A stretch of DNA of 11,291 nt from Cephalothrix spiralis (Eukaryota > Nemertea > Palaeonemertea > Archinemertea > Cephalotrichidae): contig JAUCNG010376816.1 of assembly GCA_032353305.1 (NCBI GenBank), positions 1 through 11,291 of the forward strand, written 5' to 3'. The translations under genes and the position numbers were made by a program. Below the pieces are notes generated by a model, which worked only from the letters and a program-made list of their open reading frames with translations, was not told where the DNA came from and ran no database searches. Numbering within the stretch: the stretch's first letter is position 1; each line of letters starts with the position of its first letter. Of the stretch, positions 9,801 through 11,291 are shown in pieces.

Positions 9801-10132
9801 TACTCTTTTATTCTAAAACGACATATATTCCGAATCATGAAACACAAATTGAGTTACTGTATCATGGAAATTCAGTTGAATTTTTGTTTTCTGATCTCCA
9901 AATTACATGTACCTCATTGGGCTGGTTCTCATACGCTAATTGGTCATGGACAAGTCACATGTTCTTACCTAGCAATGTCAGTTTGAGCCTCTTCCAATGT
10001 TTCATTTCCTAAAGCATCCCCTTGCTTTAGATATATACCAATAGCACTATTGATATTGTGGCCCATCTCTAAGCAAACTTCGTCTATGACTTCGATAAAT
10101 AGATCTCGTACAATTGCTTTCACAAAAAATGC
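763..10132 (-). CDS. MCM3AP: MCM3AP/GANP orthologue, TREX-2 scaffold, partial (11 exons)
   Basis: Eleven minus-strand exons join into one open frame of 2116 bases (about 705 codons). Every junction is GT-AG and phase-compatible. The product matches the C-terminal half of vertebrate GANP in order: an ENY2-binding (CID) helical segment (about residues 1-70), a charged helix (70-115), a basic helical region with LWAKQQKRQLRIKRSL and FPPSGP (about 170-200), then the C-terminal GANP domain. Anchors there are SWKPLDLP, IFWKLLVIVP, LPLVTMF, DYIEDFL, NIPWPAPEY, LPDRNWNSEDNL, MPWTEIIVACVEHQLRNFDW and FQPPKEW. GANP is known as the nuclear scaffold holding PCID2, DSS1, ENY2 and centrins for mRNA export. 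Vertebrate GANP is about 1980 residues, so this is roughly the third quarter onward. The N-terminal Sac3 region and the last C-terminal residues are outside the window. Identification is from remembered family sequence, not a search. Confidence 0.9.
860..1285 (-). other. MCM3AP: GANP intron, 426 bases
   Basis: AT-rich intron between the last two visible exons, GTACGG...TTTTTAG in the transcript sense. No repeat or extra exon is convincing here. A short open frame ending near 1084 is noted among the rejected items. Confidence 0.75.
1286..1454 (-). CDS. MCM3AP: GANP exon 10 of window: C-terminal domain
   Basis: 169 bases. The acceptor is TCTTTATAG|G and the donor is AATGAG|GTACGG. One base completes Arg, and the exon ends in phase 0. 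It reads IRFLLRKKYKEFSE, then GDPRYINMPWTEIIVACVEH and QLRNFDWTDPTNE. It corresponds to vertebrate VENLLHRTYCRWK and [20 protein letters not shown]. Donor GTATGG five bases further on is possible but would shift the frame into the next exon. Confidence 0.93.
1571..2321. mobile_element. Degenerate CCCTGACTTTCC-type repeat, probable hAT remnant
   Basis: The motif TTCCCTGACTTT or close variants recurs at about 1571, 1712, 1970, 2221, 2252, 2271 and 2281. The block ends in TAGACACCCTGG. Read on the minus strand, the end is CCAGGGTGTCTACAGGGTC then CTGGAAAGTCAGG. This is the familiar terminal style of a widespread hAT-type non-autonomous repeat seen in many animal genomes (family knowledge, not searched). 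I find no matching opposite terminus near 1571, so the boundaries are approximate and the copy may be truncated or composite. Confidence 0.55.
1637..1663. repeat. 11-bp perfect hairpin
   Basis: TTGTCGTGAAA (1637-1647) and its exact reverse complement (1653-1663) are separated by 5 bases. The sequence resembles the larger GTCGCGACAA hairpin at 6514-6563, suggesting both belong to one repeat family. Confidence 0.8.
2565..2757 (-). CDS. MCM3AP: GANP exon 9 of window: C-terminal domain
   Basis: 193 bases. The acceptor is TTTATTGCAG|TA and the donor is TTCAAG|GTAAGTTAG. Two leading bases complete Val, and two trailing bases (AG) are carried on. It encodes LPDRNWNSEDNLSFLLDNIY, aligned with vertebrate [20 protein letters not shown], then an acidic stretch and DVWEFIEHITSENSDSTML. 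The frame happens to stay open upstream into the intron as far as 2863, but the homology starts at the acceptor. Confidence 0.93.
2758..3307 (-). other. MCM3AP: GANP intron, 550 bases
   Basis: GTAAGTTG...TTGCAG intron. It carries two GCGCATGCG motifs (near 2916 and 3065) and the 21-bp palindrome at 3074-3094. No coding exon is supported. Confidence 0.8.
3074..3094. repeat. 21-bp perfect palindrome
   Basis: TCCCAATGCT, one central A, then AGCATTGGGA: a perfect inverted repeat with a 1-base centre. It lies in a GANP intron next to a GCGCATGCG motif. Confidence 0.9.
3308..3428 (-). CDS. MCM3AP: GANP exon 8 of window: C-terminal domain
   Basis: 121 bases. The acceptor is ATCTTTCAG and the donor is CTGATG|GTAAGTTG. 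It begins in phase 0 and ends with one base (G). It encodes PPHILISLYQSVIWHLANVA and LNIPWPAPEYSTKTD. The order matches vertebrate [20 protein letters not shown] and SWPVTEFAE, including the Pro-Trp-Pro core. Confidence 0.93.
3429..3962 (-). other. MCM3AP: GANP intron, 534 bases
   Basis: GTAAGC...CTTTCAG intron. It contains a 9-bp inverted repeat AAGGAGGAT (3836-3844) / ATCCTCCTT (3910-3918) and GGTGG/CCACC-rich T-tract DNA around 3660-3730. A minus-strand frame at 3481-3726 looks like chance. Confidence 0.75.
3963..4124 (-). CDS. MCM3AP: GANP exon 7 of window: C-terminal domain
   Basis: 162 bases, 54 codons in phase 0. The acceptor is TATATTTTAG and the donor is CATCAG|GTAAGC. It reads LTNACEWLSHHFPDRPNLQF, then RPIRDYIEDFLTNEFFVPV and YQNLAERKCKGLLHQ. 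It aligns with vertebrate AVQWLVSHCPHSLDLC, TLIQYVEDGI and the FHDRRERR segment. Confidence 0.93.
4213..4642 (+). mobile_element. AGCGCT-rich MITE-like element, copy 1
   Basis: A core at 4246-4601 is bounded by inverted AAATGTCAAAAT / ATTTTGACATTT ends. It contains several AGCGCT palindromes, CGCCTAGAGCGGCGCTAGGC and an AT-rich middle. A second, inverted copy lies at 8621-9035 with clear similarity over the whole core and also over the GACTGGTGCAT flank (4629-4640). Imperfect outer inverted repeats may exist: GTGCCACAAAAGAATG near 4215 against TGCACCAGTCAATGAAATG read on the minus strand at 4621-4639. There is no transposase frame. A 16-base C run (4602-4617) sits just after the core. Confidence 0.75.
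4840..5022 (-). CDS. MCM3AP: GANP exon 6 of window: C-terminal domain, with tandem acceptor
   Basis: 183 bases, 61 codons in phase 0. The acceptor is TTTTTTCAAG|GTTATACAG and the donor is ACCAAT|GTAAGTC. It encodes VIQVIESVTGVYNGQQKLPL and VTMFGETVEPG, matching vertebrate [20 protein letters not shown]. It ends with DIKEIKIADLDKAENDTN, in the position of the SDYTVTEIPDTINDLQG segment. A second AG nine bases downstream (exon beginning at 5013) would remove VIQ without changing the frame. Confidence 0.92.
5023..5808 (-). other. MCM3AP: GANP intron, 786 bases
   Basis: GTATTT...TTCAAG intron. It holds the 52-bp tandem duplication (5508-5611) and a small hairpin GCTCCTC TTT GAGGAGC near 5353-5369. 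Longer frames at 5063-5407 (minus) and 5126-5338 (plus) overlap each other and look like chance. Confidence 0.75.
5508..5611. repeat. Two-unit 52-bp tandem duplication
   Basis: The 32-base block beginning ATGAGTAGGTTAATTG occurs identically at 5508-5539 and 5560-5591. The following 20 bases of each unit are diverged (TGTGACGGCATGAG against GTATGACGTCATAAG). The second unit creates a TGACGTCA palindrome at 5595-5602. Confidence 0.9.
5809..5982 (-). CDS. MCM3AP: GANP exon 5 of window: C-terminal domain
   Basis: 174 bases, exactly 58 codons in phase 0. The acceptor is TATTTTCCAG and the donor is CGTCAG|GTATTT. It reads VHLLSNYTTEIRRDNIRC, then PLHIVVRLM and ASAGASGILALMP. It lines up with the vertebrate segment that includes SVNVCIKVAHG and the LLGASGLMLLLPP motif. 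The alternating hydrophobic stretches suggest beta strands of a globular fold. Confidence 0.92.
6498..6700. mobile_element. Fragment related to the 1571-2321 repeat
   Basis: CGACATTTTTCTAAATTTCC at 6570-6589 resembles CGACATTTTTTTGAATTTC at 2193-2211. The block then runs through TTTCCATGA and CATGACATTT segments and ends in GGTCACCCTG, echoing the TAGACACCCTG end of the other copy. It is preceded by a GTCGCGACAA hairpin. The boundary is uncertain and the sequence much diverged. Confidence 0.45.
6514..6563. repeat. 16-bp perfect hairpin
   Basis: AAAAAATTGTCGCGAC (6514-6529) and its exact reverse complement (6548-6563) are separated by an 18-base loop. The GTCGCGAC core is itself palindromic. 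Confidence 0.92.
6883..6995 (-). CDS. MCM3AP: GANP exon 4 of window: core strand of C-terminal domain
   Basis: 113 bases. The acceptor is ATTTCGCAG|G and the donor is AAAAAT|GTAAGTATA. Two leading bases complete a Cys codon (TGT), and the exon ends in phase 0. It encodes CLEIFWKLLVIVPNNDDF followed by EWIKIKLS. It lines up with vertebrate HVFWKLVLVLPD and NWLKVKF, one of the clearest matches in the window. Confidence 0.93.
6996..7382 (-). other. MCM3AP: GANP intron, 387 bases, with palindrome
   Basis: GTAAGTACT...TTCGCAG intron, the shortest seen here. Most of its notable content is the imperfect 62-bp palindrome at 7217-7278. Confidence 0.8.
7217..7278. repeat. 62-bp imperfect palindrome
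   Basis: GGTTATTGCACGAGTTTC at the left end pairs with GAAACGAGTGTAATAACC at the right end. The middle (CCGTTATTCCACTTG read on the minus strand against CGTGGGATAAAACCG) continues with partial symmetry. It could be a very short MITE or a collapsed palindrome. Confidence 0.8.
7383..7933 (-). CDS. MCM3AP: GANP exon 3 of window: basic helical region entering the C-terminal domain
   Basis: 551 bases, the longest exon here. The acceptor is CTTTACAG|A and the donor is TTTTT|GTAAGTACT. It reads R-EVQQILKDQSIERC through to KPYETF. The segment MFRFFRLWAKQQKRQLRIKR followed by SLNDFPPSG parallels the vertebrate stretch [25 protein letters not shown]. Further on, MRKLKQIQLKNELSIFIDW and SWKPLDLPHIL parallel the vertebrate LRWLRNKTAHQMKVQHFYQQ and AWASLDLPSLV. 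An internal Met at the MEDAVKNVL segment is not needed as a start because the frame continues upstream to the splice site. A second AG two bases downstream of the chosen acceptor would break the frame. Confidence 0.93.
8242..8285. repeat. 19-bp near-perfect hairpin
   Basis: ATCAAAAATTCGCAAATCC (8242-8260) pairs with AAATTTGCGGATTTTTGAT (8267-8285) at 17 of 19 positions, with a 6-base loop GTGTAC. It lies in the GANP intron, so it would be transcribed. Confidence 0.85.
8621..9035 (-). mobile_element. AGCGCT-rich MITE-like element, copy 2 (inverted)
   Basis: Reverse-oriented relative of 4213-4642. The core runs from GAAATGTCAAAATAGCG (from 8658) to CGCTATTTTGACATTTC (ending 9035). It shares the GGCGCTAGGCATCGCAGGCG-type block, the TTAGATTATTACAG block and a flank with TGCACCAGTCAATG (8624-8637). 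Beyond 9035 similarity stops. There is no coding capacity. It is dense in AGCGCT palindromes and able to fold on itself. Confidence 0.8.
9055..9243 (-). CDS. MCM3AP: GANP exon 2 of window: charged helix
   Basis: 189 bases. The acceptor is TGTGTTTTAG and the donor is TACAG|GTAAAA. One leading base completes an Arg codon, and two trailing bases (AG) go to the next exon. The product LVCKEVIDEEQARISDERKE and following is Glu/Lys/Gln/Arg-rich. It is probably one long helix or coiled coil, like the KERERREQERQRAEEER segment of vertebrate GANP. The donor side is unusual: a MITE-like insertion ends about 20 bases into the intron. Confidence 0.88.
9560..9645 (+). repeat. Dispersed repeat, copy B
   Basis: Diverged partner of 321-407: GCGCCTTTGCACAAAT, ACTTAAAAT, CCGAGCGAAGTCAGGCGAA and a T-rich tail ending TTTAACA. 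The TIR-bearing ends seen around copy A are not recognisable here. Confidence 0.5.
9691..9750. repeat. Two-unit 30-bp tandem duplication
   Basis: TAGGAGAAATAGTCATATTT (from 9691) and TAGGAGGAATGGTCATATTT (from 9721) begin two adjacent 30-base units that agree at about 25 positions. Confidence 0.85.
9969..10132 (-). CDS. MCM3AP: GANP exon 1 of window: CID (ENY2/centrin-binding) segment
   Basis: 164 bases. The acceptor AG lies at 10134-10133 and the donor is AG|GTAAGA. The frame starts in phase 0 and leaves two bases (AG) to be completed as Arg by the next exon. It encodes an amphipathic helical stretch with AIVRDLFIEVIDEVCLEMG and later LGNETLEEAQTDIA. This corresponds in position and pattern to the vertebrate GANP segment DLAQVVDELIQEA and following, the CID region on which ENY2 is known to assemble. 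Nothing upstream to the right edge could be joined to it with confidence. Confidence 0.85.
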
Positions 10133-10326
10133 CTGGAAAGAAATAAAACATTGTTTATTTATTTCTTATAGATTTGTTATAGATTAATTATTGATTGATT
10201 ATCAAATAAACTATACTGACCAAAGAGTATTACATGTATTGGATATACTTTCATCATCTTTAAAGTACATGTACTAATTGCCCAGATAAAGCAAATAACT
10301 ATAACTTTCACTTTCACCCCCATAGA
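10133..10326. other. Upstream GANP intron part, no exon found
   Basis: The acceptor of the first visible exon is at 10133-10134. To its right the sequence is AT-rich and I find no exon that can be joined. The intron must extend at least through the transposon at 10327-10523, perhaps to the right edge. Confidence 0.5.
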
Positions 10327-10523
10327 CAGTGGTGGATATTCCAATAATGGGGGGGGGGGGGGTTGAAGACTTGAATTGACAATCTGCGGAGCTGGCACGC
10401 AAAGCGCTAGCGCCTTAATGACGTGTAGCCCAGGGCCCCATTCCCGGGACTCTTATGGGGGTCCAGGGGGCGAAGCCCTCTTGAAGCCAAGTGATTTCAA
10501 CCCCCCCCCAATATCCGCCACTG
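10327..10523. mobile_element. hAT-type MITE with target-site duplication
   Basis: A 197-bp element. Terminal inverted repeats are CAGTGGTGGATATT (10327-10340) and AATATCCGCCACTG (10510-10523), matching at 13 of 14 positions. The flanking 8-mers CCCATAGA (10319-10326) and CCCATAGT (10524-10531) agree at 7 of 8, the size expected for hAT insertion. The interior has complementary G and C runs (10349-10361 and about 10501-10509) and a GGGGGCGAAGCCC segment. No transposase is encoded, so it would depend on one elsewhere. Confidence 0.9.
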
Positions 10524-10531
10524 CCCATAGT

Positions 10532-10787
10532 AGGTTAGGGAACTAGTCTTACCGGGCCCGTTGAGACTGATATAATGCACTGGAACCCTGCGGCTTTAAG
10601 CAGAAAGTGACTGATATTTGGAAAAGCATCAAACTTTTTTTGAAATTGAAGTGTCTTATATACAATGAAATGGTGTTCAGAAAATAAAAATTCGCATTTT
10701 AATGTATCATATTTGTATATACACAAACTAAATTAAAATAAAGATGTTTAATTGAAATAAAGGTGTATTTGTCAAGATATGAATAAC
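10532..10787. other. AT-rich spacer, nothing recognised
   Basis: Between the hAT MITE and the fold-back element. The short minus-strand frame here lacks splice context and family resemblance. Confidence 0.5.
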
Positions 10788-11034
10788 TTAACTCAGGGTA
10801 AGACGACGCTCCGTCTCTTTGTTATACTGTGATCGACCCCGCTTACCTAACCCTTCCTCAGACATCTATAGCCCCCCCCCCCCGATCTAAGACTGAAAAT
10901 AGAACATCTGCTGTACATTTGGCTCATCCATTATCGATTATTAGTCTCAGATCGGAGATTGAGGAAGGGTAAGGCAAAGCGGAGTCGATCATAGAATAAC
11001 AAAGAGACGGATCGTCGTCTTACCCCGAGTTTAG
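10788..11034. repeat. Fold-back element, arms of about 100 bp
   Basis: The left arm (10788-10894) and right arm (10943-11034) are inverted copies: GGTAAGACGACGCTCCGTCT against GGTAAGACGACGATCCGTCT read on the minus strand, followed by CTTTGTTAT, TGATCGAC-CCGCTT and ACCCTTCCTC. The spacer is about 48 bases. The left arm also has a 13-base C run (10871-10883) missing from the right arm. The structure suggests a MITE or fold-back transposon with very long inverted repeats; no target duplication was recognised. Confidence 0.88.
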
Positions 11035-11120
11035 TAAAGTAAGTTGGATGATACTCCCGTTGAAAAGCACCACATATACGAGAAGGCGACCAGTCTACTG
11101 GTATTGCTGGCAAGTAATAA

Positions 11121-11291
11121 TCAGTTAGGGACAACACTCTTTTCCGTCACTTCAAAAAGTACGGCTTTTCCGTCACTTAGTTTGTCAAATTTGTGTGCGG
11201 TATTTTTCGCGTGTTTTTGCATCTCACGTGCCTGATAAGTATCAGAGGGCAAAATGTTTGGTATGATAAAATTGAAAATTTCACGCTCTAT
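11121..11291 (-). CDS. Partial open frame of unknown identity at the right edge
   Basis: 56 open codons and a TGA (complement of 11121-11123), continuing past the window edge. The peptide includes REIFNFIIPNILPSDTYQAR and HKFDKLSDGKAVLFEVTEK, with a mixed, protein-like composition. I do not recognise it. It could be the end of a neighbouring minus-strand gene, an exon that splices out before the TGA, a transposon fragment, or chance. Two copies of CTTTTCCGTCACTT lie inside it (about 11139 and 11166), which favours repeat-derived DNA. No convincing phase-matched donor joins it to the GANP exon at 10132. Confidence 0.25.
   Translation of the reverse strand: MEREIFNFIIPNILPSDTYQAREMQKHAKNTAHKFDKLSDGKAVLFEVTEKSVVPN

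Larger units (their letters stand above)
9244..9968 (-). other. MCM3AP: GANP intron, 725 bases
   Basis: GTAAGA...GTTTTAG intron, AT-rich. It carries a dispersed repeat fragment (9560-9645) and a 30-bp tandem duplication (9691-9750). No exon is supported. Confidence 0.8.

Noticed and set aside
10931-11137. 68-codon minus-strand frame through the right palindrome arm
   Set aside because: The frame is largely fold-back arm sequence, has no splice context and does not continue the GANP frame.

Overview
This is a eukaryotic, intron-rich, AT-rich window, most likely from an invertebrate animal. The main reasons are consensus GT-AG introns of about 0.4 to 1.1 kb, many short non-autonomous DNA transposon remnants, and one recognisable animal-type gene. 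I cannot name the species. A marine invertebrate such as a lophotrochozoan or cnidarian is a guess from the style of the repeats.

The one gene I can support is on the minus strand: a partial orthologue of MCM3AP (GANP), the scaffold of the TREX-2 complex that couples transcription to mRNA export at nuclear pores. I could chain eleven consecutive exons (positions 10132 down to 763, 2116 coding bases, about 705 codons). All have GT/AG borders, matching phases and no internal stop. In transcript order they are 9969-10132, 9055-9243, 7383-7933, 6883-6995, 5809-5982, 4840-5022, 3963-4124, 3308-3428, 2565-2757, 1286-1454 and 763-859. They cover the ENY2-binding (CID) helical segment and most of the C-terminal GANP/MCM3AP domain. 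The N-terminal half (FG-like repeats, Sac3/PCI domain) should lie beyond the right edge, and the last exon or exons beyond the left edge.

The remainder is intronic or flanking DNA rich in small mobile-element debris. From left to right: an (AAT)n microsatellite at the edge; a degenerate hAT-like element with CAGTGGCGTAACG ends (167-549); a degenerate repeat carrying CCCTGACTTTCC motifs (1571-2321), with a related piece at 6498-6700; two inverted copies of one AGCGCT-rich MITE-like family (4213-4642 and 8621-9035); a 52-bp tandem duplication (5508-5611); several hairpins (1637-1663, 3074-3094, 6514-6563, 7217-7278, 8242-8285); a 30-bp tandem duplication (9691-9750); a clean hAT MITE with a near-perfect 8-bp target duplication (10327-10523); and a fold-back palindrome with roughly 100-bp arms (10788-11034). 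An open frame of unknown identity runs off the right edge on the minus strand (11121-11291).

I see no bacterial operon, CRISPR array, rRNA or convincing tRNA gene. The most notable structural points are the well-preserved GANP C-terminal exon chain, the inverted MITE pair within one pre-mRNA (one copy only about 20 bases from a splice donor), and the fold-back element.
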